DNA of 64,000 bases from positions 1,364,001 through 1,428,000 of the forward strand of contig CP099425.1 of NCBI GenBank assembly GCA_024114885.1, in the 5' to 3' direction. The stretch comes from Septoria linicola (Eukaryota > Ascomycota > Dothideomycetes > Mycosphaerellales > Mycosphaerellaceae). The notes under the pieces were generated by a model, which was not told where the DNA came from, made no database searches, and worked only from the letters and a program-made list of their open reading frames with translations. Below are positions 22,971 to 33,899 of the stretch, in pieces (position 1 is the first letter of the stretch; every line of letters starts with the position of its first letter). The translations under genes were made by a program, and so were the position numbers.

Positions 22971-25900
22971 ATGTCTGTTCGCGGGACTCGCACCGTCTAT
23001 CGCGAGACCGATATCGAGCGAGACAATGAACCAAGAAGCTCTTACACTACGATCAAGCGGTACAAGGTGCCAGAATCTATTGCGCGCTCCGTCTACGACA
23101 ACAGTAATGATGAGACGGTCGACAAGAAGATCGTGATCAAGCGCACGGAACGGCGAGACTCGTCTCCTTCAGCCCAGTCCAACCACACGCACCGAACGCA
23201 CCGGACGCACCGAACGCATCATGATCACTACGATGACACCGAGTGGAAGTTCAAAGAGACGACTCGTGAATCGAGAGCTCCCAGCTCTCATACTCATCAC
23301 CATCACGACTACGACCATGAAGACGTGGACATCCGCTTTACCAAAACCACCACTGAGCGCGAGCGGGACCCATCGCCGAAGAGAGTGACCAGGGTGGTGT
23401 ATCGCGACTACTCTCCCGAACCAGAGCGATCACGGAGTGAGTTCAGAGTAGTTGAGAGAGATACGGAGGTCACTCGTGCTCCCTCGCCACCAACAACCAA
23501 GACGCGAGAATGGCGGTTCGAGCGAGAGCGATCTTTCTCTCCGCCACAGCGTGAGCGAGAACGCCCATACGACATTGAGCGATACAGCAAGAGCACCGAG
23601 TACTTCCAGCCCGCACCTGCCCCACAGCCGATCATCATCCGGGAGTCGACTCCACAAGCGCCTGTGATCATTCGCGAAGAGCGCCGAGAAGCAGCACCAA
23701 TCATCATTCGGGAGGAGCGTCGCGAGCCACAGAGAATCATCATCAAACGGGAGGAACCTCAGTACGAGTTTGTCGAACGCGAGGAGGTTCGTGACGAGAC
23801 CAAGTCCTTGGTGAAGAAGGAGGAGCCACCGCCACCAGCACCGATACCAGAGCCTGAGAAGAAGCCGGAAGAGGACTATTTCTATGAGCGCAGAGTTGTC
23901 GAGCGGAGGAGGCGAAGTGATAGCTTAGACCGAAAGACAGAGATACGCCCACGCGACAGTGCATCTCAAGGCTATCACAGCGACGACAGCTATGAATATG
24001 TGCGACACGAGACAAGATATGGCTCGGACGATGAAGACAAGGGCAGTCGTCGGCGTCATCTCGCCGGCGGTGCCCTGGCTGGCATTGGAGCAGCGGAAAT
24101 CCTCAGACAACATCGTAAAAGGCAAGGGGAGGAAGTCGGAGGCAGGCTGGGCAATGTGGCAGGCGGTGCGGCTCTCGGAGCTGTAGGAGCTGAAGCCATC
24201 AGCCGAGTGCGTAGCATGTCACGACGACGTCGCCGATCTGGCAGTCGATCGCGTAGTGGAGAACGGCAGCACGGTGAAAGACGACACAGAAGGCATCGCT
24301 CCAGGTCAAGGTCGGAAGACAACAGCCGCTTCTCGCTGGACAACCTGACTGGTGGTCAGAAGGCACTTGGAGGTTTGGCCGCGATAGCTGCTGCTGCCGC
24401 TGCAGGCTATGCTATCAAGAACCGCAACAAGGAGACTGTGATAGTAAACGACAGGATCCACCATCGCAGTCGTTCTCGAAGACGCCGGCATAGTGCTGAT
24501 GGGTATCTTTCGGACGATGTGGAGGAGCATCGTGATCCCAGCCATCGCAACCGCCGCATAGCACAGGCTGGTCTGGCTTCGGCCGCTGCCGCTGGTATAC
24601 TTGAGAAAGTGAGATCTCGTAGCAAGGGTGGCCGCGAACGTAGCAAGTCTCGCATTCGTACAGGTGTCCCGATTGCCGCTGCTGGCCTTGGAGGAGCCGC
24701 GCTCGCAGGACTTTACGAGAAGAACAAGGCCAACAAGGAGGCCAAGAAGGAAGCTGTCATCGAAGACGAACTGAACAGAGGCAGACATCGTAGTCGCTCT
24801 AGGAGCAGATCTGCGCGGCATCCTGACATGATAGCTTATGGCCACGAACCCATTCGTCCTGAGGATCGCGGATATTACAGCGACGAAGAGCCTGGCAGAT
24901 ATCGACGCCGCGGCGGGAGCCACAGCAGCAGTCCCGATACTAGACATCGCAGCAAGAGTCGCAAGCGCCATCTCGCAGAGACAGGTGCAGCTGCTGGAAT
25001 CGCGGCTGTTGCAGCGCACGAGTATGGAAAGCGGCGTGAACGGAATAGGTCTCGTAGCGCGTCGCGGAGTCGCTCGAGATCGAGACCGGCGGATAGACGT
25101 GAGTGAGAGTTTGTCATCTTGGTGTGACAGCAGAGCTGACGTGAATACACAGGAAACGATGACTACTACAATGACAGACGTGATGACCCGTACGGTCCAC
25201 CTCCGATGGGCAACTCCGACTACCCACCCTACCAGAACAATCCTTACCAACAAGGAGGACAAGCATATCCATCGAGCCACTACTTTCCTCCGCCCCCTAA
25301 TGCCGACTACAACCAGCCACGTGGAAACATCGAAGCACAGCCCGAGTATGCACACGCACCATATAACCCCGCCGAGTATGCCGGTCAGTCCGCCACGCAG
25401 CAACCCTACGATAATCACTATGGTGGCTACGGCGAGCAATATCCTGGCGATGCATATGCTGACGACCAGCGGTATCCTCACGACCCTCGTGCAGACGACG
25501 GGCGCAGAGGCAGAGATCCTGAGAATGTGAGTGCGCCACCGCCCAGCGTCGAAGAATATCAGCAACAGCAAAATCAAAATCAAAACCAAAATCAAAATCA
25601 GCAAAATCAGCAACATGTACAGCAAGAGCGCGAATCTCAGGACGGCGGAGGAGGTGCGTCCTGAGGACCCGCATGTTTTGATCTTGTGTGAGTTAAGCTT
25701 TACTGACAATGCTCTGCAGATGGTCTAAGGACTCCACGCCCTCGATCGACAAGTCGAGTAAGGTTCGATCTCGAATCCAACATTGCCCACTCGCCAGATT
25801 CGTCTCGCCGCAAGGATGATGCGAAGCGCGGCGACCCTTCCGAGCAGAGGCATAGTGATACGGAGACCAGTGATGATCGGAAGCATCGCCGCCGACATCG

Positions 25901-26249
25901 TAAGAAGGGCAAAGAGAGAGAGCGGGACGATGATCGCGACCACCGGCACCGGCACGACCGCGATGATCGCAAACGTGACAGCACTGGTCTGATGCACGAC
26001 AACTATGATCGCGGGCCAGCAGACGACTCTGATAGCGTCATCGAGCTGCCGCATCATGGCAATCCGAAGGCTGAAGACCCTCTTGCTGCTAAGATTAACG
26101 ATCTGCTTAGTGGCCGTGGTGGCGGAGGGGATCTCTTCAAGACACTAGCTGAGGGATTTCTAGGTGGCGGATCAGGTGGAGGGGCAGATTCACAGGGCGG
26201 TGCTGACGAAGAAGAAGGCCGTAGGAGGCGCCGACGTTCAGACAGGTGA
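22971..26249 (+). CDS. DUF3824-type protein with Arg/Ser-rich and Gly-zipper segments
   Basis: Three exons (22971-25098, 25153-25653, 25720-26249) joined at GTGAGT and GTGCGT donors give about 1052 residues. The N-terminal third is dense in charged residues, with repeated REERREA and IIIREE units. The middle holds four Ala/Gly-rich hydrophobic helices (GGALAGIGAAEIL; GGAALGAVGAEAI; LGGLAAIAAAAAAGYAI; ALAGLYEKNKANKEAKKE), each followed by RS/SRSRSR tails. This alternation defines DUF3824 proteins. Exon 2 is Pro/Tyr/Gln-rich with a (QN)n tract at 25565-25620. Exon 3 is basic and ends RRRRRRSDR. The family is widespread in ascomycetes. The Gly-zipper helices suggest membrane association, but the function is not established. 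There is no signal peptide. Confidence 0.85.
25559..25620 (+). repeat. CAAAAT-type hexanucleotide repeat coding Gln-Asn
   Basis: An imperfect run of CAAAAT/CAAAAC units inside exon 2 of the DUF3824 gene encodes alternating Q and N. It is a coding microsatellite and likely varies in length between strains. Confidence 0.8.
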
Positions 26250-27409
26250 TGTTGATGTTGCTGGTGATGATTGTTGACATGAAGAGGGAAAGCTGAAATT
26301 GACGATGTTCTTGGGCGGTAGCTGGGTTGCTTGGTAATTTTCGGATCACTTTTGCTTAACGATGATACGACACGACTGTTACGAAGTGCTCACGTACGTA
26401 CATGATGTATAGACTTGCAAGAATTGCGAGACAGATGGCGTTGATCACAATGTTTGCGATGTGATGCTGCTCTCGCGATTCGATTGTGTCCATGCTTATG
26501 CACGACCTCATCCAGACCAGACGGACAATTGTCTCGATGTGTATACTTTCCAGGGTAAAACGCAACAGTAGATGCAGTGAACATGTCATGTCATTCCCCC
26601 GTCCTGTGGTGTCGCCATTAGCCACCCGGCTATTTTCTTGCAGTTGACACGCGATCGTTTCAGCCCTCGACCCCGACTGTCTTGTCTTTGTTTTTGTAAG
26701 CGATGCACAATTTCGAAGAATGCGGAGAAAGAGGCGATCGAGACCGTTTGTTTGGTGTTTCGCTGGCACGTCTCAATCACGGGCTTGCATGGATGGGCAT
26801 GCTTGGCTGGTTGTTTGTTGGTCGCTGAGAGAGGGTGGGGCTGGGCTGGGCTGGGCTAGATTGATCGACTGAGTGAGTGAGTGTTGTGCATAGCGGGAGA
26901 ATTAGAGTGGCTGATTGAGTGATGCTTAGGCGCATAGATTTGTGCATTATTGGAGGCAAGATTTCGTGGCATTAGGTAGGTAATATGAAGTGAGGAGGGG
27001 GAAAATATTGCTGCAGGAAATATGTTCATCGCAGCATTTTGTAGGAACATATTTTGCCTTGGTTGTCAAAACCTCGCTAGATAGATACAATTGCACGACA
27101 TGAATGGTGCGAGACTGCCGCCCCCTCGCTTCGTTGTTTCGCTGTTCTACAGTGACTGCCTGACTGACATACTGGTTATGTAAATGGTCCTGTGGGGCCA
27201 GGGAAAAGATATAGCTAGCTATACAAGAGAGAGAAAAGTTCATGTACTAGAAGGGAAAGATGCACGCCATTGAACAAAGACAAGCAAGAAGACAGTAAAG
27301 TATGATGCAGTTGCTCTTGCTGTGGTCGTCGACATCGTAACATCGCCATCAATGATCGCTCTGATCTGTTCTGTTCTGTTACTCGCAATCCTGCAAGGTA
27401 ATCGATCCC
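26250..27409. other. Intergenic region between convergent genes
   Basis: No gene recognised. It contains a GGGCT pentamer repeated four times (about 26838-26857) followed by a GAGT repeat (about 26869-26881). Both flanking genes end here, so it holds two 3' untranslated regions. Confidence 0.5.
26838..26881. repeat. GGGCT and GAGT short tandem repeats
   Basis: Four GGGCT-like units are followed at once by a (GAGT)n run. This is simple-sequence DNA in non-coding sequence. Confidence 0.7.
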
Positions 27410-28379
27410 TCAAGCACTGCCACTGCACGCCGCATTCTTCACCACTTCAGCATCTAGACCCGCAGCTTCCAGGCTAGCAGTATCGAGCTTCTCGCAGAGA
27501 ACTTGCACGTATCCTGGCGCATTGCTGGAGTGGACGAGGACGTTTGCATACGACACACTCGTCCATTTCTTCAGTTGTTCCTTGCCCTCTGCGACGGAGA
27601 TGGGCTCTTTGATCGAGCAGATGGTCTGGCTGACGCAGTCGGGGTCGAGTTGGAGAGCTTCGTAGTCTGCTTGTCGTGCTTTTGATTGGGAAGCTTCGCA
27701 GAGAGTGTTGAGCTCTTCGGGTGAGCCAGCTTGCGCGGCGTAGAGGTAGGCGTAGAGGTTCGATTGAGCATCGTTGTATGCTGCTACGGCGGTTCTGTTG
27801 GCTTTGGCTCCATCGACTGCGGTGAAGGGTCGGGGGTTTAGTCTCTCAGCGCCGAGATTGCAGGTGGCATTGATGATCGTTGCATCGTCAAGGAGGAAGC
27901 CTGAGACTTGCTCGTATCGGAGGTTGTCGCATAGGTAGCCGTATGTTTGCACATCGTCCTTCTTGAAAGATGACGTGAGGAGGTTTGTGATTATCTTCGT
28001 GTTCGCCGCGACTACCTTTGGGAGAGCATCGGATGCTTTGGAGGTGAGGGCGTTGCAGACAGGAGTCTGGACTTTTGAGAGAGCGAGGCCGAAATTACCC
28101 CATTTCGAGAGTTGGTCGGTCTGCAGTTGGTTGCACGTCTGGTCCAAAGTTGAGGCATCAGACGAGGTGCCGACGAGTTGCCAGCCAAAAGCTGTTGACT
28201 GATTTTCTTTGACTAATGTCGAAGGGCATGGTGCTGCTGGGCTTGTGGATGCTGTTGAAGAGGATGAGGCGTCAGCTGTGATTCGTATGGTGCAAGGTGG
28301 TGTAGTGTGTGTTACCTGGCAATGGAATGGCTGCGACAAAGGCCGTCAAGGCCGCAAGGAAGAGACCGAAGTACATCAT
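27410..28379 (-). CDS. Secreted Cys-containing protein of unknown function
   Basis: Exon 1 (28379-28316) encodes a signal peptide, MMYFGLFLAALTAFVAAIPL, and exon 2 (28275-27410) the mature protein, about 309 residues in total. The joining intron is only 40 bp (donor GTAACA, acceptor CACAG), below the usual size here. The alternative is a start inside the intron at 28339, which would lose the signal peptide. The mature part has a Ser/Thr/Ala/Pro-rich leader (ADASSSSTASTSPAAP) and then a helical region with about ten Cys, among them SKVQTPVCNAL, GYLCDNL and DPDCVSQTICSI. I do not recognise the family. An extracellular or cell-wall role is inferred only from the signal peptide. No membrane anchor or GPI signal is seen at the C-terminus, which ends CSGSA. 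Confidence 0.65.
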
Positions 28380-29063
28380 ATTTCGTGCAGCTGCAAAGAC
28401 CAAAGGTGGTAAAGATGTTCTTGCTTTCCTGTTCAAGTTGAGTCGTCCGGCGCTTAAAACGAGAGAGGGTAGCTTCTTGGTGGGCAACGAGTGACAATGG
28501 TTAAACGAGTGACAAATGTAAGAATGCTGTAGAGCTTGAAACGGTGATAGCTGACCTGTCAAAGGTGTAGCATAGTCGAGTTGCTCAGCAACAAGGAAGT
28601 CTCAAGGGAACAAAGACAAGACTCTGCACGCGAAAGGAAAGTGAGGATAGGCACCAGGTAGTACTTAGCTTTCGTGGTATAGGCATATGGTTGTCCGAGC
28701 GCGATAATTGAGTTCTGGATAGGGAGTAGGCGGCTTGGTTTCAGAAGCGCTTGGACGAATTTCGCATGGAGGTCCTTCCGCTAGCTGGGGCGCTTGTGAA
28801 ACTCCTCAGCTGGCGAATGACATGTCGTGCAGAGCCTTTCATCAGTCACGGCAGCACTATGAGACCGCCCAGGCCTCGTCGACGCTCGTCATGACTGCAG
28901 ACGACACGCGAGAGGAGCTAGTGAATCGGACCTGAAATTTTGGCCGGCGACCCGATTGGTGCTCACGTGGCTGAGGCTGGCCGTATTTATGCATGCACTC
29001 CGGAGTATGCGATGCAGTGTCTGCAGCGGTGGTTGGTATTCTTATGCATATGTACATGTGCGT
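28380..29063. other. Intergenic, nothing recognised
   Basis: Promoter side of the secreted-protein gene and 3' flank of the complex I gene. Only short overlapping ORFs occur. Confidence 0.5.
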
Positions 29064-30105
29064 CTAGAGGGCACCGTCTTTCCTCATTATCGTCTCAATG
29101 GCCGGAGGCTCTTCCAAAAGACTTGTGCGTCCTGCCGAGTTCTCGCATGAGACACGCTCGCTCAAAGGTCCAGGTGCCGGAATTCTTGTGCCTTGAGCAG
29201 CGTACCCGAGACCACCCTGCTTGAGTTGGTAGCCGGTGGTGTTGCCAGAGACCTTCTCCTTGCCTGCTTCACCTGCGAGGCCAGGCGCCCAGCCACTTGC
29301 GCCCGTCTTCTCTGCTGCCTCTTTGAGAGCTCTGATCAGGTCCTTGGTCTTCTCGGGAGTCAGGTCCTCGTAGTAGTCGTCGTTGATCTGGACCATCGGC
29401 GCGTTTGCACAAGCGCCCAAGCACTCAACTTCGGTAAATGTGAAAAGGTTGTCGGCAGTTGTCTCGCCGTGGTGGATGCCGAGCTCCTCTTCGATGGCCT
29501 TCATGATCACATCGCTACCAGCGCCGCCTAGTTGGCAAGGTGTCTGTCGTTTTCGTTAGTATGCCGTCCATGCATTGCCCACTTCATTGCCGTCTACTCA
29601 CAGTTGTGCAGCATTGGATGTGGAATTTGCCGACGGGGTTCCTGTTGTACATGGTGTAGAAGGTCGCGACTTCGTACACACGCATGGGCGGCATCTCCAG
29701 CAGGCGGGCGACCTCGTTCATGACGCTGATGCTGGTGAAGCCGTGCTGTCGCTGGCCGAGGTCGAGCAGCGGCATGACGGCGGCCTTTTTGTATTGTGAC
29801 GGGTATCGCGACAGGACTTCCTTGATGAGCTCCTCGTTGATTTTGTTGAATTTGAAGGGAATGTCGGGGTTGTTCTCGGGCGTGTTGCGGTGCTGTGCAT
29901 CTCCTGTCAGACTGCTGTCCTGTCCTGTCCTGTCCTGTCTTGCCGTGTCCTCCGTCTCTCCCTTCACCCATCATTGACCTACCACATTGAGCGATGCGCT
30001 CTGTGCTATCCGCGTCGTCTGGAATGTCCGTCGCTGCTCCTTGACTGCGCATTGGAATGCTCTCCGGCTGCCGCGGAGGAACATGGGCGCGAGTTTCGAG
30101 GCCAT
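29064..30105 (-). CDS. NDUFV2: NADH:ubiquinone oxidoreductase 24 kDa subunit (complex I)
   Basis: This mitochondrial matrix-arm subunit carries the N1a [2Fe-2S] cluster. Three exons (30105-29983, 29892-29602, 29543-29064) with introns of 90 and 58 bp give about 297 residues. The N-terminus MASKLAPMFLRGSRRAF is a basic, amphipathic mitochondrial presequence. The thioredoxin-like ferredoxin domain contains RVYEVATFYTMYNR. The four cluster ligands are the Cys of QCCTTPCQLGG, which spans the exon 2/3 junction, and of ECLGACANAP. Both exon joins are needed to assemble these motifs, which confirms them. The C-terminal extension after residue 240 (GPLSERVSCENSAG...) is usual in fungal orthologues. 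Intron 1 contains five TCCTG/CAGGA units. Confidence 0.95.
29918..29943. repeat. TCCTG pentanucleotide repeat in NDUFV2 intron 1
   Basis: About five TCCTG units in a row lie inside the 90 bp first intron of the complex I gene and explain why it is longer than its neighbours. Confidence 0.75.
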
Positions 30106-30551
30106 CGTGGGTAATGTCGAGACGTAGTCGTGGTCGAGGATGTTCAATGTGCTCGCAGAAGATGGCTCTTGCCATCCACAAACAGCTGGACGATCATTGG
30201 CCAATGAAAACGCCTTGGTCCGAGCGTCAGCCTTCGCAGCTCCCTCGTTGACGACATCATGCTTTCTTCTACTTGCCTTACGCTGCGCAACATGCACGAG
30301 ATTCATGGCATACGATCTGATCTCACTTGTCTTGAACATCGCATGTAGGCACGTAGAGTGCAGAAGCCATTCTTCTGATTCACCGTCGAGTCATGAACTC
30401 TTGGCTTCAGCGACAACTGCCTGGCATAAATGGGAGGAGCTGGCCTCGACAGTGAACGAGTCCACTCTGCATCATGGAGTGCTCTGTGATGCAGGCGGAA
30501 AGCTGGCTACCAATATATGACTTCTGTGGTAAATCCAACAACTCGAATAAC
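30106..30551. other. Complex I gene promoter region
   Basis: No gene recognised upstream of the NDUFV2 start codon. Confidence 0.5.
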
Positions 30552-31455
30552 ATGCCAACAAGTCTAGCTCTAGACGGTGCATCTACGTCGCAGTATCGAA
30601 ACACGGTCCTTCACGACTCTCCGCACTATAGTATTTCCATCAGTTTCCAGGCCGGCACTGTGACACATCTGATCGTCTCCACGGCCAGCACCATGCCTTC
30701 ACAAGCACGAGCATCTCCAGAGTTTCACGTAAACTCCTGATCGGCGTCGAGTCCGAAGGACATCCCAATCTCTTGAAGCATCGGCATCACTTGGCAACAT
30801 GCCGAGCGGCCGATAGGTTATGTAGAACGCAGGTCCACACTGGAATCTCAAGGGCGGATATTTGACAGCGTTCGGTCGGAAAGTCGAGGCTTCGATGAGC
30901 ATCATGATTGCAATCGAACTAGATAATTCCGAGGCTCCGCTGTATGGACAATCAATCACAGCAGCGGACCTACAACGTGTGCTGGACGGTGTAGCAACAG
31001 CTGTCAAAGCGCCAAAGGACCTTCAAAAACAAGCCGGCGACTGGATTGCTCGATCCACTCGTACTTTTCACCCCAGTGTGTACGTCAGCTTGTGGGCGAG
31101 GACAATCGTGACAGGACACCCGCAGTGCGATAAGGAAGCCTTACAGCTACTCAGATTAGTTCTACTAGTAGCCAAGCTACGACACTACTCCCGCAACAAC
31201 ATACCAGTCTCAGCTGGTGACCTTTACCTTACCTGGACGCTGGTGGACGATGGGAAGACGACGCTGGCTTTCTCCACTCCCATCAGGCATTTTCCCAGAG
31301 CTGGGTTTTGGCAGGAGAAGGCACAGTGCACCGACACACTGTTGAAGTGGCGGACGAAGAACCATCAGAAGCAACGCATTCCGAGTATAACTTGCAACAG
31401 AGCGAGTTCAAGCAGACTAAGGGAATGCTCCAAACACAGGGGCGGACTTGTGTAG
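30552..31455 (+). CDS. Doubtful hypothetical protein
   Basis: An open frame at 30862-31455 (197 residues) contains a coherent segment (SIMIAIELDNSEAPLYG, then ITAADLQRVLDGVATAV) with ordinary amino-acid composition. It can be extended 5' by an exon 30552-30728 through a GTAAAC donor and a CTCAAG acceptor at 30852, in phase, giving about 259 residues. The acceptor is weak and the proposed intron (124 bp) is long for this region. The C-terminal 60 residues look less protein-like. I recognise no family. It may be a real lineage-specific gene or a decaying one. Confidence 0.3.
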
Positions 31456-31768
31456 GAAGTGCGACGATTGTTGGGTAATGATCAGGGAAGACAGATGTGC
31501 CATAGCAAGTTGATCAGTGCGCGAAGAATATTGCTCGGAGAATAACTTTTCAAGGACATTGCCGAGCAGTTCTTCCGCCAGGCTGAGCTGGTGACCGAGA
31601 TTCACAAGCTTCGAGTCGGCCTCGACGTTGGAGCACATTCACGATTGCGTAATAATATCAGTCCCTTTGCGCTTGAAACTGGATAGCATACAGCTACGTA
31701 CCTCGTCGTGTGATCAATGGTTCATATGCAAGCGTCATGAATGTCTGGTCAACAATGCCTTGCCCCGT
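31456..31768. other. Intergenic between convergent genes
   Basis: 3' flanks only; nothing recognised. Confidence 0.5.
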
Positions 31769-33649
31769 CTACCAGCTAGTCTTTTGCCCCTGCTTGCTCC
31801 TCGCTAAGGTCCACATGTTTTCCATCTTAGTCTTTGTCAAAACATCTTTGGCCTCACCATCAGTCTCGCAGGCTCTGCTACCCCATCTCTTGAAGCTCCG
31901 CGTTGCCTCTTCGCCCTCCCAGATCAGCTCGCAGACATTCGCGCTCAGATCCTTGAGGTCGCCATGTTCATCCAGAGGGTTACACCATTCGGCAGCTTTA
32001 CTTCCCTGTCCACGTGTGCCGGTCGTGACGTTAGCGTTCGAGCCGTCCGTGGTGCCAGTGAAAGTTGTGGGAGTACTGTCCGGTGGAGGCGCGGTGTTTT
32101 CGGTCCATTTGATGCGGTTGAGCACGAGCTTCTTGTAGGCTTTGATGCTGTGTGCTCCTCCTTCAACAATGACTAGATTTAAGGAAGGATTGAGAATGAC
32201 CATGCCCGTGAGACCATTCTGTTTCGCGTTGACGTCAAGCTGATATCGGTGCTTACCAGAGCTGAGATCGTCGACACGGAAGACGGCAATCTTGACTCCC
32301 TTGGCTTCATCTCCAGCTTGCTGCTGCTTGAGCTTTTCGGCACGTTGCTGTGGTGTGAGCTTACGTTCCTCGTTGGCGACTTCGTGGTCGTTGGCTCGCT
32401 GCGCGATCTCGCGATTCACCCGAGCTTCGACGGCGGTAGGATCTTTGACAGCCTGTTCACCCAGAACACGCATCATGTTGGACTTTTTGACCTTTGGTGG
32501 GGGAGGTTCGATCAGCCCCAGCCGGATCTTTGCCTGTTCTTCCTTCATGTCTGCCATTCTTCGCTGCCGTCTCAGCTTCTTCTGCTCTTTCGTTGTAAGC
32601 ATGAGAGGTTTCGGTGCAGGCGCGAATTTGTCCTGTGGAGCGGCGAGTAGGACTGGCCGCTGTATCAGAGCTGTGATGATGCTATCCTCGACAGCGATTT
32701 TATTGCGACCTTCCTGTTCCCAGTTCTCGTAGCTGCTCTGGCCCTCGGGCAGAAGACCTTCATCCCACCATTCAACTTCCGGTGGCTCAGGCACTAAGAA
32801 GGCTTTATCTGACGCTTCCTCAATCTCCGTCTTGCGTGCCTCTGCCGCAAGCCGCCTCTTCATTTCCTCTAGCTGAGCCTGCTGTCGTAGTGCAGCAGCT
32901 TGAGCCATGTATTTGCCCTTTTCGCTGAACTGGATCTGCCTACTTTTACGTTCTGCATATTTGCGAGCTGTGGGTGCATATATGGAGTCGTCGACAGTCT
33001 GAGTCTCGTCCGGTTGTGCATCGAGGTAGGGATTGATCTTGGGCTTTTCCGGCTGCCGATTGCCTTTCGTTGTGCTGAACTTGGGTCCCGACTGCCCTGC
33101 TCTCCCTCTATCACCGCCAGCGTCGCCTAGCAGTGAAGGGTGCAGACCGATCCCCAGTCCACCCGTTGCGCCCTTCCCGTCGACTCTCGGTGGTGGGGCA
33201 GGAACAGCAGGCTGGGCAGGTTTTCTCGCGGCAGCAGCGATGTCTTGCGCGCGCTTCCTCGCATCCAGTAGCCAGCTCGGTGTTTCGGCTTGCTCTTCCT
33301 GAGGAGGAGGTGCAGCAGCGAATCCGTTCACAGGCGTTGGCTTCTTTGCAGCCATCTTGGCCTTCATGGCAGCAATCTTCGCGGCCACTTCTGCTTTCTT
33401 CGCCGCCTGGTCATCTACGGGAGTCGCAGGAGCAGCTGCTGGCAGTGCACTCGCTCCTCCATTCGGCTTGTTGGCAGCGATTCTGGCCTTCAGCGCCGCC
33501 ATCTTCTCGGCCGTCTCTCTCTTCTTGCGCTCCAGCTCCGACTCCCCTCCTTCGTGCTGGCGAACGGGGAGCGGCGAGCCATCCCCCGCGCGTTGTCGTT
33601 TGACATCGCTGCCCTCCCCGTTGCTCTCGTATGGTCGTTTGCCCGTCAT
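31769..33649 (-). CDS. PRP3: U4/U6 snRNP protein Prp3
   Basis: Prp3 binds the U4/U6 snRNA duplex in the spliceosomal tri-snRNP. A single exon encodes 626 residues. The N-terminal part is Ala/Lys-rich with repeated K(A)ALKARIAANKP-like helices. The central PRP3 domain (about residues 200-440) includes NPYLDAQ, FSEKGKYMAQAA and EPPEVEWWDEGLLP. The C-terminal ferredoxin-like DUF1115 domain (about 450-600) includes VFRVDDLSSGKHRYQLDVNA, GMVILNPSLNLVIVEGG and KLVLNRIKW. Domain order and length match the family. The gene is divergent from RPA190 with only 250 bp between start codons, so the two probably share a promoter region. Confidence 0.95.
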   Translation of the reverse strand: MTGKRPYESNGEGSDVKRQRAGDGSPLPVRQHEGGESELERKKRETAEKMAALKARIAANKPNGGASALPAAAPATPVDDQAAKKAEVAAKIAAMKAKMAAKKPTPVNGFAAAPPPQEEQAETPSWLLDARKRAQDIAAAARKPAQPAVPAPPPRVDGKGATGGLGIGLHPSLLGDAGGDRGRAGQSGPKFSTTKGNRQPEKPKINPYLDAQPDETQTVDDSIYAPTARKYAERKSRQIQFSEKGKYMAQAAALRQQAQLEEMKRRLAAEARKTEIEEASDKAFLVPEPPEVEWWDEGLLPEGQSSYENWEQEGRNKIAVEDSIITALIQRPVLLAAPQDKFAPAPKPLMLTTKEQKKLRRQRRMADMKEEQAKIRLGLIEPPPPKVKKSNMMRVLGEQAVKDPTAVEARVNREIAQRANDHEVANEERKLTPQQRAEKLKQQQAGDEAKGVKIAVFRVDDLSSGKHRYQLDVNAKQNGLTGMVILNPSLNLVIVEGGAHSIKAYKKLVLNRIKWTENTAPPPDSTPTTFTGTTDGSNANVTTGTRGQGSKAAEWCNPLDEHGDLKDLSANVCELIWEGEEATRSFKRWGSRACETDGEAKDVLTKTKMENMWTLARSKQGQKTSW

Positions 33650-33899
33650 GTTTGAGACGGTCCTCGTCTAGCTGGTCATCAGTGGTGGTCATATGCGGCG
33701 TCGGAAGAGAAAGCGCGATGAATTAGTTAAGGCTGATCCTTGCCCAGAAAAAGAAGCTTGCCTCGACGGGAAGGGAAGGTAAGGCGGGTTAAGCGAGAGC
33801 GAGAGTCTGGAAAAAGTTCACTCCATCGTAGAGCACAGATCGTGATCGCAATACTGTACACTTGATTATGCGGCGCTGAGGCCGAAAACACTCACCACC
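33650..33899. promoter_or_regulatory. Bidirectional promoter between PRP3 and RPA190
   Basis: The 250 bp between two divergent start codons must hold both promoters. No TATA box is evident, as expected for housekeeping genes. CAAT- and GA-rich segments occur around 33715-33790. Confidence 0.6.

Noticed and set aside
24306..25709. 467-residue ORF on the minus strand
   Set aside because: It is antisense to the well-supported DUF3824 gene. Its Ile/Leu/Val-rich composition is the complement of the repetitive coding strand, and it crosses both introns of that gene.
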